A DNA stretch of 64,000 bases from Epiperipatus broadwayi (GCA_028023455.1 JAQFVV010012506.1:2970714-3034713); one strand, 5' to 3'; counted from the first letter of the stretch, positions 17,099-31,116 are shown. The notes: generated from the letters alone by a model not told the origin. A program made the numbers and translations.

Positions 17099-17339
17099 TT
17101 CATATACACTGTAATGCAATTTTTTTTATAAAACTTCTTTATTTTCCTGACAGTTTTGATTGACCAGCAATTTTCATCATAACTGGTTTTTTTATTTTTT
17201 AGAAAATTTTGAAAAAGTTAGTTATTTTAAAAAGCAAAGGAAGATTCAGAAAGCTCTGATGAAGACTGCTGGACAGTTGAAACTGTCAGGAAAGTAAAGA
17301 AGTTTTATAAAAAAAAATTGCATTAAAGTGTATATGAAA
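17099..17339. repeat. Foldback repeat with outward-facing hammerhead-like units
   Basis: Inverted arms of about 60 bp at 17099-17157 and 17280-17339 are almost exact complements, and weaker pairing continues inward. The right arm contains a hammerhead core (see 17256-17287). The left arm holds the same unit with a damaged core (CAAA in place of GAAA). The layout matches the larger foldback at 45439-46178. Confidence 0.75.
17256..17290 (+). ncRNA. Hammerhead-ribozyme-like core
   Basis: CTGATGA at 17256-17262 and GAAA at 17279-17282 are the two invariant core strands. Stem II is ACTG/CAGT with one bulged G. Stem III is a very short AC/GT followed by a GTC cleavage triplet at 17285-17287. Stem I is weak beyond two pairs, so activity is doubtful. 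Core elements are seen directly; function is inferred. Confidence 0.5.
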
Positions 17340-18779
17340 GAAGTGATTATAAGCAATTTATATGAATAACTGAAGAGTAATTAGATATGATTTCTCAATT
17401 GTATTTGAATAAGCATCAAATAGAAATCTATTGTTTATTTTATATATTGATGTGATTGGATATTATAAATTTTAATGTTATCTAGTAAGATGATTTTATT
17501 TTACAGTATTATAAGTTGGTGAAAGTGGAGAGATATGTTAGGTTAATTGATTTTATATTATTATTAAGTATTTAGTTTTATTATAATTTGACTTAATTAA
17601 TAAGAGCATATTGATATTGGTGAAATAGCATTATATAAATCATTGATATTTAAGATTTGTAGGGAATATTAAAATTATTATCTAATCCATCCATGAATAA
17701 TTCCATTTAAATAGAAATAGAAATAACGTTTGATTTTTAGTATAAATTTGTTTTATTATAAACAGTGTGTTGATTTATGAGGAATATTAAAGTGTATATC
17801 TAATTCTTCATCATTATTTTTTTTCTATTATAAGGGATTTGTAAGATAGGCATATTCTGTTATTTATAAGATAGTGATATTTACTTTTATTGTTCTATCT
17901 TTAATCTATTGTCAAATAACGCTCATATTTTAGAGTAGTTAGAAATAATGATTTTGTTTATTACGTATTCGTTGTAAAAGTCACTTGAATTCATGAGTTT
18001 ACAACAAAAATTATTATCATTATTTTATTAAATAAGGTGTTAGATTGTTATTCACTTTAGCTTAAATATGAACCAAGTAAAAACAATCCTAATTTAATAA
18101 TGTCCATGAATTATACTGTCATTTGTATCAGAATGAAAACAATAAACTAAGCTTTATTCTGTTGTAAGTGGTGATCAATAATTAGATTATGACTAAGGAT
18201 ACATACAATATGACCCATATTTTTATTCGGTAGTAAAATTTCAGGGTATATTTTTATTCAGTTGCAAATGGTGATCAACGATTGAGCTATATTTTCCTTA
18301 AGATTATATTAAAGTTTTTATTTCTCATGGTCATTATATTTATTCAATGGCTCTCAAATCTGTGGGACATTAAAAGAAAAGCATACCTCATTTTTATTCA
18401 GTTACAAATGGCAAAAACAATTCCGGTTCAGTCAAAGATCAAAATCACAGAGATCAGAGTCTCATACATATCAATAGAATAATATAAAATTATATTTAAT
18501 AATATTTTATAGGTAGTTGTAATTTATTCAAAAGTTTTAAAGGAATTTGTTTGGATAGTAAGTGAAGAGATATTTTGTATGTTTAACAACAACAACAAAA
18601 ATAATTTCATCGTTATTATCATTCTCTTGCAGGATTTTATCGATAACTGAAAAATTGAATGGACAAATATTTTATGTCAAATAATAAAATAAAGTATTTT
18701 CATAATTTGTTTTGATTAAAAAAAGGATATTGTTTTTGTTATAAAACAATAAAAAAATACGAGAACCAATAGTGTTGAA
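17340..18779. other. AT-rich non-coding DNA
   Basis: Nothing beyond loosely repeated TTTTTATTCAGTTGCAAATGG-like phrases near 18225-18410 was recognised. No supported gene. Confidence 0.5.
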
Positions 18780-19233
18780 ATGTTATTAGAACCTGAAGGT
18801 ATTATTCAAGGAATGTTTAGGAAAGTGATGGAAGAGATGAGAATTCAGAATGGAAAAGAAGGATAAATTAGAATATATAAATAATAGATTTGAGATTAAA
18901 AATAGAGAAAATAAAAAATTCAGAGAATATATGAAGAATACGTTTGATATTCCCATTAAAGAATTAAGAGAAATGAATAATAAGTTTAATATTCAAAATG
19001 ATAAGTAAGAAAATATGAGATTAGATAGTCAAAATAGAGAATCTAAATATGTAAAAATAAAAAATCATAAAGAATCAGAACAGTTACCTTTAAAAACAAT
19101 AACCATGATTAAAACGTTTGAAAAGATAGAGATAAATTGTTCTGATGGTGTAATAAAAATAAGATGCATGCAAGTGCAGAAAAGTTTAGTTAAGAAGCTT
19201 CTAAATATTGAATCATTACAACAAAATGAGTAA
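18780..19233 (+). pseudogene. Decayed charged, coiled-coil-like reading frame
   Basis: An ATG at 18780 opens 28 codons (MLLEPEGIIQGMFRKVMEEM onward). The frame then continues after a shift at about 18850 (MEKKDKLEYINNRFEIK onward) and past an in-frame TAA near 19006, to a stop at 19231-19233. The combined frame of about 145 codons is Lys/Glu/Asn-rich with heptad-like hydrophobics. It resembles a decayed retroelement ORF1 or a small host exon, but no family was recognised. It lies between two hammerhead-bearing repeats, so a PLE origin is possible but unproven. Confidence 0.35.
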
Positions 19234-19789
19234 GTAAAGACTAAAGGTGGTCAAAAACGATGAATAAATGTATGGTTGGAAATTAAAATTAGTTCTAAGG
19301 AGTTGAAAATTTGGAGAGTAAATTTGCTGATAAAATAGAAGATAAACATATAACATAAATTTATAAAAACATACATTATAGAGTAAGGAAAAGATGGAAA
19401 ATAATTATTGAAAGAGTATCAGCTGTAATAATAAAGAAAACAGGGAATAGGGAGGGTGACTATATAGATCATAATATGGATAGTGAAATTTCTTTATTTT
19501 ATTCAGAAATATTTAGCGTAGTTGAAAATTACATGGAAATAAAGAAAGCTTAATATCAATTTAAAACTGGTATAAGTTTAGATGGGTTTAGATCCTTGAA
19601 GTCCCATGATCTTATTAATGAATATTATTATAGGTTTTGAATTAAAACCCGAACCAACATGATTTATATATAAAAAATAGTATAATATGCCATATAGAAT
19701 CATTAAATGTTTCTAATGTTTGAAATTGAGCCCTATATTAGTTGATTATAATATGACTGTACATGTTTAAAATGAAAATATGTGAGTCG

Positions 19790-20290
19790 CAATATGTATG
19801 GAGAGTTTTTGCCTGTTTTAAAATATAACCTGTTGAACAAAATACATTTATAAAATAGTAATGTATTCATAGTCAAAATAAGAGTCATAGATCAATTTAT
19901 AGATCACATGACCCTATCTCTTAAGCTTGTAAGTTATAAACAGTGAGGATTGCCAATTCCTCTACAAGCTTTATGATAAATGCTTAGACAGAGCCAGCAC
20001 TTAAAATATCTCTGTCAGGAACCCCCCCCCCAAACCCCTGACCATGGTTTCGTGCTTTGGCACTCCTCAGAGAGGTGTCAGGGTAGGTTCAGACACTAGA
20101 TCTAAAAATACCAACCCAAAGCTAAGCACTTAGCTAAAAGTTATCTATTGAGTGGAAAATCTAAAATTTTCAGACATCTACATGTCTTCAAACCCAGCTT
20201 TCCAACTCAAATAGCTATATGGGGCTGATAGATCTTCAGCCATACCATATATTAGTAGTCATAGCAATATAAAATTGCATAAGACTTTTG
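19790..20290 (-). mobile_element. Hammerhead-bearing repeat, probable PLE terminal unit
   Basis: This unit shares phrases with the repeats at 42249-42820, 45439-46178, 50031-50690 and 54192-54715, including TATGGAGAGTTTTGCCTG and a stretch around ATAGCTATATGGGGCTGA. It contains the most complete hammerhead of the window on the minus strand. No coding sequence was seen. Confidence 0.6.
20034..20076 (-). ncRNA. Hammerhead ribozyme, complete core and three stems
   Basis: Read on the minus strand. Core CTGAGGA occupies 20070-20064 (the CUGANGA consensus with N7 = G). Stem II GTGC/GCAC is perfect (20063-20060 with 20055-20052, loop CAAA). GAA follows at 20051-20049. Stem III is A-T, C-G, C-G with a two-base loop (20048-20046 with 20043-20041). 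The cleavage triplet is GTC, so the predicted cut is between 20040 and 20039. Stem I pairs ACCTCT (20076-20071) with AGGGGT (20039-20034): six pairs, one of them G-U. A very short stem III and an open stem I are typical of type I hammerheads in Penelope-like elements. Self-cleavage is predicted, not shown. Confidence 0.8.
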
Positions 20291-20506
20291 GCAGAGACTA
20301 TAAATAGTCAAAATAATGTATTCATATTATTTTTTGTTGTTGTTGTGAAAACCAGAACTGAATACTCACTAGTGAAAATATAGTATTATAAAAAATAAAT
20401 AGTATGGAATATAGTAAAAGATAAAATAATTTCTTAAATATTTATGTTCATAGCTCCTTATGTATTATTTGGAAATTTATGTAATCTCAAAGATAGAAAT
20501 ATTTGC

Positions 20507-21190
20507 AAATGGAAAGATAATTAGGATATACCAGAATGAACAAAATGTGCTGTGAACCTGCTAGATTTTTTGTGATATTTATACCTTCTCTGTAATAATA
20601 AGATTCTATCAGATCATGGATCTAAAAATAGCCATTAGAACTATGATATTATTTTAGAAATATCATATCTGATGGCAATTGATCAAATTGTCTGCTAATA
20701 TATTATTTTCATTTGTATACATAATTGTATAGAATATAAATGGTAGTATAATTTAAATTAAGTAGAGATTTATTTTACATGCTTAAAGTAAAAGAGATTT
20801 AGTTTTTTTAAATTCAAATTGATATTTCATAACTTAGAAATTATTATTTTAATTTTAAAAAAATATTTATCTCCTTGTTCAATCTTAAACTAATCTCAAA
20901 TATTTATTTTTATTTTATTTTCTTAAAACAACATGAACAGATAGGTAGATTCATCTTTAATATATTTTTATTTTTATTAACTATTTTTTATATAAAAAAT
21001 AATAAAGTTCTTGACTCTCTAATATTTTGAAAAATGCATATGTATTATAACATATCTGCGTTACATAAATATACATTGCCGTCTTAGTATTTTATAGGTT
21101 AAGTTTGATGTACAATTACCTATTAATCAAAAATCTATTGCATAAAGCATAATCAGATCATATTTATATAATTTAAATGTTTATTTCCCA
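20507..21190. repeat. Duplicated segment A2
   Basis: Diverged copy of 14340-16290 without the PLE pair and without the MITE, so it serves as the empty site for both. It ends at an (AT)n tract. Confidence 0.75.
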
Positions 21191-21248
21191 TATATATATA
21201 TATATATATATATATTTCCCATATATATATATATATATATATATATAT
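21190..21248. repeat. (AT)n tract, twofold
   Basis: Two (AT)n runs separated by a repeated TTTCCC. It marks the left boundary of the 20.7-kb block that interrupts the A-C segment. Confidence 0.95.
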
Positions 21249-23763
21249 TGAAGCTGGAAATATAGTACATATTTCTGCTTCACCTAGTGCCAATATCATC
21301 AGCACTAGTATGGGTTTGAATCCAACCTTTTATATTAACTGACACCCATCTGATAATAGGTGGTAGTATATTTATAATGAATATTATAATCTTTTATATT
21401 TAATTAATTTTATTTTATAATTAAAACTAACTGTTTTATAATAGTTTATTTATTTTATAATATTTGTAGAAATGTATATTGTGTTTATTTTATTAAATTG
21501 GCAAGAGTAAATAAGTGAATCCTAGATATGTATAAAATGTTACAATTATTTTAAATTCTTTTATTAAAGTTCATTTTTCAATAAATCAGTTAGTAACATT
21601 TTATATTTATCTTTTAATCAATGTACATTAGAGGGTCATTTTTCTACACAATTTAATATTGGTAGGGGTATATTTTGTAAATTTGTATTTTATATTTTAT
21701 ATCAAATATAAGTTTGAAAGTCATTATACCAAATTCCTAAAATTTTTCTGAATAAAATTTACATTTTTGTTAATCTAAATCTTAATTAAATAGGCTTTGT
21801 TAATACAATGACTGATAAACTTAATATGCTTGTTGCTGTTTTCTTTTAATTAGCAAATGAACCCTTGGGGCATGTTTAATGCAGGATTATAGATTTCCCT
21901 CCCAAGCAGACACCAACCTCAGAGAATCACTTAGAGCAATTGCAATTGGTAGTTGTCAATGTCAATTGAATCCTTTTGATAAAGCCAGATCAGATAAATA
22001 GTGGAAAATTTTGTTATTAAAAGATAGTTTTTTTTTATTGAGGAACAGTTTATTGAACAAGAGTTTATTGAAGGACAGTTTATTGAAAAACAGTATTATT
22101 GAAGAAAGTTCACTGAAGAGACTATTTTAGATTTACAGTACATCCTGCCTAAAGAAATGACGGGGTGAAAAGATCAGCCATTGCTTTCCAGAGCTCTGCT
22201 TCCACCAGCTCATCACGATGCCATTCCAGTGCTCTCAATACCTAGCTTGAGACTGTACTGTGTCAAGGGTAACCTGGTAAATGATATGACTTTATGAATG
22301 CCTGTTTCAAGCCATGGAACATCTCCCAATCATTTGAGGTAATTGCCAATTTGCCACAAGCCACTGATTCTATTTTACTTGTTTTTTAAATCAATATTAA
22401 TTTATATTATATATATATCTGTAATGTTTATACAACTTAATTTTAAAATGCATCTTTTAAAATTTTTCTCTTAAATTTAAAATTATCAATTCTTATAAAA
22501 TTCTCACATTATTTTGATGCGGCAAATTTAAATTAATTTTTTTTGTTGGTTTATTTATAATATTGACTTACTGAAATTGCCAAGTATAAAACTCAATGAG
22601 AAACTAACTTTAAACCCTCTCTCTTATTTTCTCCAGTTAAAAGTCATTTTAGGAGACTTATTTTCATTGAATTAATTAATAAAGAAAGCTCATTTAGTTT
22701 TGTACCTTTTATATTATAAATTTATTTTAAATGATTGAAATTATTTTTAAAAGTTAGGTATATTATTATTATCTCCAATTTAAAATGTCCCTCATAATTA
22801 TTTCTGAAAGAATAATGAATTTTATTAAATCAGTTAATAATATTTGTCTAAATCACATGTTGTTAAAAATTGGTAATAATTGAAAGTTTACAAGTCTTTC
22901 ACATGCGCAATTATCTCTCAGACAGCCAATCAGATTTTAAATCAGTTAAGTAAAATCTATTGCAATCTCTGCAAACCAAATTTCTTGAAAGAAAATTATT
23001 GAAAGCACATTTATCATAGCATTTTATCAGTATATATTTTATATATATATATATATTTATTTGTCAGTAAAATATTAAAATTGTGATGTACAATTTATTA
23101 TGCTGTATGTTAGTTTGATATTCAATGCCCCATCTATGTCAATTAAAAGACAGTCTTATTTTGTAATTATCGATGATGAACTATTTAATAACTTACTAAT
23201 ACATGAAATATTTGGGAAGTGTGGAAAACAATTTATATTTTAATTTTAATTCTTACCTTCTCTTTTTATATTATATTTTATGATTCATTCATTAATGGCC
23301 TAAGGTTTCTGGGGACTTTCTATTATGTCAGGGAGCCATTATTTTAATCAGGATTTAAGTTATTATTTTCATTAGTGATACACTCTCTATCTATATACAT
23401 CTAAGGCATTATATATTTATAGTTACAACCATTTCTTTATCATTGTTATTCTTGCTTTGCTACATATCTCTCAGGACCTTCAGAAGTTTAAATATGACCA
23501 GTCCAATCCTTGACTCTCCCTTAATAGTAGACATATTTTTCTACTAGGGATTCTTTTCCAGGCATTGCCATTAAGATGTGTATGGGAAGTCCAGCACATC
23601 AAATCTATTATTATTAGTCAGAGACATGTTTTGGCTGGAGGGCCAGCATTTCTCATCATCTAGCTGAATTTACTAGGAATTTCCTTTAGCAAAGCTACCT
23701 AGAGGTTCATAACAGACCTCATTTATTCTTTTGTTGTAATCTATAATATCATACTGCCTTTAT

Positions 23764-23842
<79 letters not shown>

Positions 23843-24414
23843 CAAACCTGAAATGCTATCTGCCATGATGGCACATCCTTCACCAACCAACCCAATTAAT
23901 TAGTTAAATATGACTATATAATTGTCAATTATTTATTTAAGAACTATTTTGCTTTCCACACTCATTACATACAACTGATTTAAATGTAATAGTGTTTTAA
24001 ATACATATCGCTCATGTCTTGTTATTTATATATAGAATAGACTTATTTGTAATCTCTTAAGAAGGACTAATACTATTTTATTGCTGATTGGTTCTTGTCA
24101 GATCAATTAACAAATTTTACATTGTTATCAAAGCCACATCAAAATGAATCCAAGAAATATAATAACCTAGTTGTATAAACAAAAGCCAACTTATTTTGTA
24201 TAACAATAACCAATTTCTTAATAAATTCCTGTAATATTATTTTAAATTAGCTTAGTTTGTCATCACTCCAAATCTCTAATATTAATTACCCTAGTTATTT
24301 ATAATATTTCTTTGATTTAAATTCACTTCTTTGTAATGTTGCCATAAAGAATTATAATTGTTATGGTTCAAACTATTAGTAATTGATATCAAATCATGTC
24401 TGTACAGTTCTGCA
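21249..24414. repeat. Large direct repeat B-I (about 3.2 kb)
   Basis: Matches B-II (33052-36513 plus 40967-41634) base for base over long stretches with only scattered differences, so this duplication is much younger than A/C. Homology starts at TGAA and ends at a TGCA. No reading frame of note. It contains a tract of repeated TTTATTGAA..ACAG phrases (22030-22110) and (AT)n at 23769-23839. The TG...CA ends would suit a long terminal repeat, but no retroviral-type genes lie between the copies, so it may equally be a segmental duplication. Confidence 0.8.
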
Positions 24415-27400
24415 ATTTTTTCCCAAGTTGGATGCCCAATCATGGAGCCTGTTAATTATTCTTACACCCTGAATAATTCATTAGTTATATGTCTATAATT
24501 TGTTATATAATTTAAAAATACATAATTTTCCAGAATATAAAATGATGTAATTGTTTTGTCATATTGATTTTATAAAATCAAATACTGTTTTGTTAATAAA
24601 GTAAAGAGGAATACCATGTTTTGCATCCATAATCTGTAATTTTTTTTTGATAAACTGATTAAATAAAAGTGAAAACTCATATGGGTAAATAGATTGTATA
24701 AAATGTGAAAGTAGTTTGAACTACTATATTAATGTATATGTAAGAGTTTTTTTTTCTCTTCCCAAGTTTTGTTATGTAGAAATTTTTCTTACTTTTCTCC
24801 CATGTTTGCTTTAAAAATATTGTTAAATTTTGAGTAGAAAGGGAAAATATGTATATAGAATTTTTTTTTGTTATTTGAGTATATAATGTGTCTATTTTAA
24901 AAGCAAAGTGTAAAGAATTTAGCACGTGTATGGATTTTTTTTTCAACTTTTATCTAAAGTTTTTTGTTTCTTTTCCAATGGTGTGTGTAGTACTATGTAG
25001 TGTATATAGATGTACACATGTGTAAAATATATGTACTTGTATATGTAGCGCTGCGTATATATGTACATGGGTGTGTGTATATGCGATAAGTAGGAACAAT
25101 ATAATATCTCAAAAGGAAATAGATGTGTTTGAAAAATTTTATATGTATTGCATTGCTATATATATTTTTTTGAAAACCCATATGTCTGGAGAAATCGTGT
25201 TGTATTTCAAGCATAAAAGCTTGAACAACGTTTTCCCGATATATAGATGTACAATTTTTTTTTTGCTTTCTGGATTTGACGATTGAACAAATATTCACAT
25301 CCCCAAATGATATTTCATATATACAGTTTTATATACTCGGATCAATATATTTAAAAGTTTGTTTAGTTCACCTAAGTTTGAATGCATACTGACATGTAAT
25401 AATTTGTTATGTATGTGCTCTTAAATTCAGCAAAATGTTTCCTCTTACTGTTAGATTTATACAAAACTCAAACTATGTAAAATTATAATTAAGTGATGTC
25501 AAAGTGATGTAAAGGTTATTTTATGAGTGTCAAAAACCAAAGACTGTGTTTTACAACCATAAAATATTGTGTGAAAAGTTTTCTTTTATATCCAAACACT
25601 GTAACTATAAACGAAAAAGTTTTTGTTAGCTGTGTATTACAACCATATGTAGAATTTTTTTTTTGTATCCGATTTTACATGCACACATGTTTTTTTTGTG
25701 TTTTCATGTGTTTAAAAAATTTTTAAAGCCTATGTATTACATCCATAAGCCTTATGTGTAAAAGGTTGTAACAAGATGTATTTAATGTTTATTTATATGG
25801 GCACACTGTGTTAACAATCGATAAAAGAACATATATATTCTAACCTTACCAAATACGATGCGGTTCTCTATCAAAATATAAACACACCCGTACCCTTATT
25901 TTTTACCCTAGTAACATCAGAGAACGGCTTCTATTAAAGCGAATTCGGACACCTCCTTCTGATGCTGCGGGTTGCAAACCCTCTATATTACTTATTCAAG
26001 ATAATGTTTATTAATATGATAAAGCTCTTCATTAGGTTAGTTATATAATTCAGCTACAGAGATATGCAGTTTAGACAGAGATAGAATAAAAAAAAATAAT
26101 TATCATTAATAAAATAGATTTAATAAAACAATTTAGAATAAACTAACATTCTCTCTCTATCCAAAACACATTCTCTGAGCTATAAGTACTTGCACTGTTC
26201 GACAATGATGATGATGCTTTTATTTCATTGTTAAAATTACTGACTAAAATACAACATTCAGCAATTTGCCAATATGATCTCAATATTTTATTATTATACA
26301 ATTAAAAGATTCCATCTCTTTAGCCATGCCACACTTGTAAGATTGATCATACTGAATCAATTCTTTCTTTAAGAGCACTTATAATACTGGCACTAATCTC
26401 AGGGTTCTCTGTTATATTTCTTAAAATGCTCAGCAGTATTGTGTTGTCCAATAGGGCTGACATTCTGGTTGGCTATAGAAAACATTTAACTTATTTAAAT
26501 TCCAGGTGTCTTCATCCACATATCAACTATTATAATATTTAACAAGATGATGACCTTATTCAATAACCACGCATAATTTTGAATAATACTGCCAATTTAT
26601 AATCCAGAATCTCAGTCGGAATGGTGAAAAGACAAGGGTGCTTTTGTGTCCTTCCATCACCCATGACAACACAATAATTAAAATAAGATTTATTACTTAG
26701 AAATTTCACTTAAATGTGTATGGAACAAAGTGTAACCAAACCTACTAGATTTGGGAATAAAGTGATTTTACACACACATAAAATAAAATGTTTTGGTCTG
26801 AAGTTTCAATTCCATAAATAATTCTTATTAAATTTAAAATATAATGAAATATTCTGATCTGCTTAAAATTATCTATCTAGTGTATTGAAATTGAGATTTC
26901 ATAAATAATTTTGGACTCAAGAAAGTATTGCAAGTATTATGCAGATACATTTTTATTTAGCACATAAGAAAAATGACTCAAAACAGCTTTTAATAAAACT
27001 ATATTTATTATTAAATTTTAACAATATTCCAATTTATTCTTACACTTTAACAAAAACAATCCCTTAGGATTAACATAATAAACCAAAAATTATACACTTT
27101 AGTTGATCCCATATGGATAAAACAAAATAATAACTAATAGTAATTTGTCTATGCTTTTAGACTTAGATTCGAACTACTTCTTCATCTTCGTGATAAATTT
27201 ACTCAGATTAAATATAACAAAATAAATATTATTATCGATACATTAACTTATCAGTTTAGTGTATCTTATATAAACGGCTGCTTAACTTTAGTAACTGACT
27301 ATTTGTTTTAGAATAAAAATAATTGGATTCTAGGCAATGCGTACAAACGATTATTATCATCGTATCTTTAACTAAATGACAGTTTTTATTTAGATAACTT

Positions 27401-30400
27401 ATTATAATTTATGGGTTATTTATCAGAAATTACACTTATTATTTTAATGTTTACCTGAATAACAACTGAAGTTGTTATACACACTGTTTTCCTCCGTAGA
27501 AGTTATATTGTGAGTGCTACTTAATAATTAACCTGAATTAAACTTAGTATTTGAACCCTCCTTTGGCAAATAAAAATTTATAAATCACGCAATTTTAAAC
27601 TTATTCTCTCCATTGACTTATGTGTGGATTACCCGCACTATTCCGTCGCACAGTCCAGACATTGATCATATATACTAGCACTCTATTTTTTTTTTTTTTT
27701 TACTAAATGGATCGTAAGGAATTTACTTCCAGTATACCCGTTATCTTGCCATAACTTTTTTAAATAAAACACAATATTCTACACCTTCCGTGGTGGAATT
27801 ATCTCTATTTTCTCATGAGAAAAAGGGAATAATACCGTAAATATGTAGAGTTAACGACTATTAAATTAGTTTGGTGGGTCCTTGCCTCTTTCCTGGGCAT
27901 AATAGGAGCACACACCAATATGATCCTCTCATGGGATTTTAACTAACGAAATAAACTAAATACGGTATAATTGCTGATCGTCCTGGCTCTGGGAAGCGAT
28001 CGCTTGGGCTACCATACCCGAATTCTAGATTTATTTATTCCCCTCATGGAAAATAAAGCTTTTGGGGAGATTATTTTCCATCCCTCAAAATAGATACATA
28101 CAATTGTTACTAATGTGAATATTAATCATATACTGATGCTATTCGGGGCAAGACAAGCAAATACACTAATTACACAAAATTTATATTCCGGGGTATACTT
28201 AAATCAACGTCCGAAATCAATGGATAACACAAAATAAATATAATAATTTTCATCTTTGCCAAAGAAACATTCAACGAGTAATTGGTAATATAGTATTTTG
28301 AACTAAATTAATTGAATGCGTTAATAAAAATATACTTGGGAATAAATTCCGCAATTAACATAGTATAAAGTTGTTTCAAACTTTAAATAAGTAATATTCT
28401 GTATAGCACTTCTTTTTAATTACTTCTGATAATTTTAACTAGATATTTTATCTATTAAGTATCTGAACTTTTCTACTTTTGCGCATTTAACATAGAAATT
28501 TATACCCATAATTGCCTATCATAAGTAAACACATTTTATAAAATATTTTCAATGTCAAATATAAATTTAACCTAGAATAATTAAAGGAAAACATACCTTT
28601 ATGATTACAAAGTCATTTAAATACTACTTGAATATACATCTTTAAACCTGTTGATAAAAAAAAATATACATAATTTTTCAAATCAAAAAAAAATTACTTA
28701 ACAAAATGTTTATTATTTTACTAGAAACATGTTTTTCCGTTGGGCAACTTATTTAGATGAAGAACTTGATCCTTTCGTAGTTCACGAAGCAAAAATTTAA
28801 AACAAGAAACACATTTATTATATCATTTCTATAAAAGATGCTTCCATTCTGGCGCATTTAATAATTAATCAAAGAAAACATATCAGCATTGGGTATTAAT
28901 TCTTCTTTGAATTAACTTATATAATTTTGGGATCCAAGAAAAACAATACAGATTTTAACATGACGAAGATTTGACGATTGACGAACACATATACAATTCT
29001 TTTATTTTTAATATTGGCGATACGTACCATTTTTATTTAGCTAGCTGGTTTAAGAATAAACTAATGCGCGACTTTTAGGAAATATTATAATTATAAGGCC
29101 TGCAGTTGACTTACAGGGATAGAATTTTAAGGACTCTAGTTGAGGTATAATACAACATATTATTTTAAAGTTATAATTAAGTCACTTATGTTGGTAGTTT
29201 TTATTCCTACTCTAGGAATTATAAGTCTTCTTTAATAATGAATTTTCCATAATATGCACGCATACAAATTTTCAATATTTGCCTTGAGAAAATTTATATT
29301 TTCTTTTTAAAAATTATCCAGGTGCATAAGTAAACATCCTTTATTATTAATACTATTTCTAGATAAATTTCATTGAATAAAACATTTTAACGTGGGGAGC
29401 TTACATTATTTTTAAATGCAGACAATGTCGGTTAGAAAGAGCGCGAAATTTTATAGTTAACTTTCCTTGGCATTTATGATATGTCTTTTAATTATAATTT
29501 TTCTTTTATACCAAGAAAAATTTATCAAATAAGGTAAAGTTAGCAAATAATTGTTTATTTGCTGGAAATTATTTATATTACTTATTTTCACCATAATGAT
29601 ATTTTCCGTGATTGCTGTCGTTAATACGGTCACTTTGAACTTTAACATACGATAGTATAATTTTGAGTATAAAAGCTTTATAATAGGTAGATGGTTATAG
29701 AAAACAGAACATCTTATCAATTAAGATTAGCCAAACATGATATTATCAAACATTTATTGGACTGATATTTATTTCTGCAATAAAATATATAAAAAATTTT
29801 GTTACCGAATTTCAGTACTGACTCCTTCTTGACAAACTAATAGCAGACTAAACTTTTCTCCAGTTTTTGGCGGTCTTGTTTTATTTAGCGACCTCTTACA
29901 GAGAAAAAATCATTTAATTATACATAAACAAAAGAAAGGGAAAGAAAAAAAAACTTATTACAGTTATATATTCTTCAGTAAGGTTTAAATGGATTACAGA
30001 ACAATTTAACAAATAATGTAAAATAATAATTACACTTAATTAACAATATTTATTTGTGGTGTATATTTCTGTATACATTACTGTCTAAATATTTTAAAAA
30101 TTACCAGAAGTTATTGTTTTATGATAAGACACTCGTTTATCCCCCCTCCCTCTACCCATCTAAAATCAATTACTGTTTATAATATATGCTTTTATACTAT
30201 ATTAAATTGCTATTATGGTTAATATTTTTAATTAAACTATTTATGCTCTTTTTCAAATGACATCAAATTACTAAATTTTTTAGTTATGTGCTTAAAATAC
30301 GTTAAAGTGAGTAATAGCCTATTTTATTAATCACTTAATATTATTACTATTTTATTTTTCTATTTTCTAGAAAAGGATAGCATTGTTTTCCTGTGGAAAC
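24415..30400. other. AT-rich DNA between the B repeats, no recognised gene
   Basis: Lies between B-I and the decayed frame at 31117. Only low-complexity open frames occur. The part from about 25860 to 29960 is less repetitive and has more mixed composition (for example near 25905-25990 and 27960-28030), but no protein or RNA family was recognised. Confidence 0.5.
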
Positions 30401-31116
30401 GATGCTAAATAGACCAAGTGTCAATAACACTAGGTTACAATATATATATACCTGTTTTTTATAATTATATAGTAGAGCTATTTGTAAGTGTTATATTAGT
30501 GCTGACCTTAATAACTGGTGCCCTGGTGTAGGGAACAGAGTACCTATCACCATTATAAATTTGTTATCAAGTTCAAAAAAACCCATGGTAATTCTTGGCA
30601 ACAAATTTTTATATATATAAGATTTGGAGAGTGAAGAATTTTATAACTTGTGTAATATGTAATAAAATTGTAAGCAATGTAATATTCATAACAACAACAT
30701 TATGTATTGAATTTTGAAAAAAAAAAGATTTTTTTTAGTCCATTTCAGAGGCGAAGAGTGACCAAGGGTGACCAGCTAGGATCAAGAAGCAAATCAGTCG
30801 TTCTCACGATAAATAAAGTTTTTTTTATTGTTGTTGTAGTTTGAAATAATAATTATTTAAATAACAGACTTAAAATAAACTTAGTATGGCAGGTCAGAAA
30901 GGACACAGTCAGTAAAGCATGATGAGAAGAGTGGACAGAGTAAGGGAAGCAAATGCTCGGATAAGTGATTATATAAATTCCAAGATAAAGATACATTTAC
31001 ATTCTAGTTATTTAACATTGTATTAAAGTTTCAGTGAGTCATAGTTCTAGTAAAATAACTTTGAATTCTAAGATCAGAATTATTACCATTATTGTGTCAA
31101 ACTTTTCGAAATTCAA
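30401..31116. other. Unassigned DNA upstream of the decayed frame
   Basis: Contains a short coding-like phrase after an ATG at 30885 (MAGQKGHSQ, then a stop) and an AATAAAG signal near 30810. It could be untranslated sequence of the decayed gene at 31117-32658. No firm feature. Confidence 0.3.

Noticed and set aside
21249-21320. CTGATGA followed by GAAA on the minus strand at the start of B-I (and at 33052-33125 in B-II), resembling a hammerhead.
   Set aside because: The strand after GAAA forms an AAATAT/ATATTT hairpin without a usable cleavage triplet, and no stem I can pair. The flanking ACTAGTG/CACTAGG pairing conflicts with a hammerhead fold.
25900-28030. Possible long-terminal-repeat or tRNA-primer-site signals (for example TGG-containing phrases near 27985 and a GGGTTTGCAACCC hairpin near 25965).
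   Set aside because: No paired repeats, polypurine tract or retroviral-type genes accompany them.
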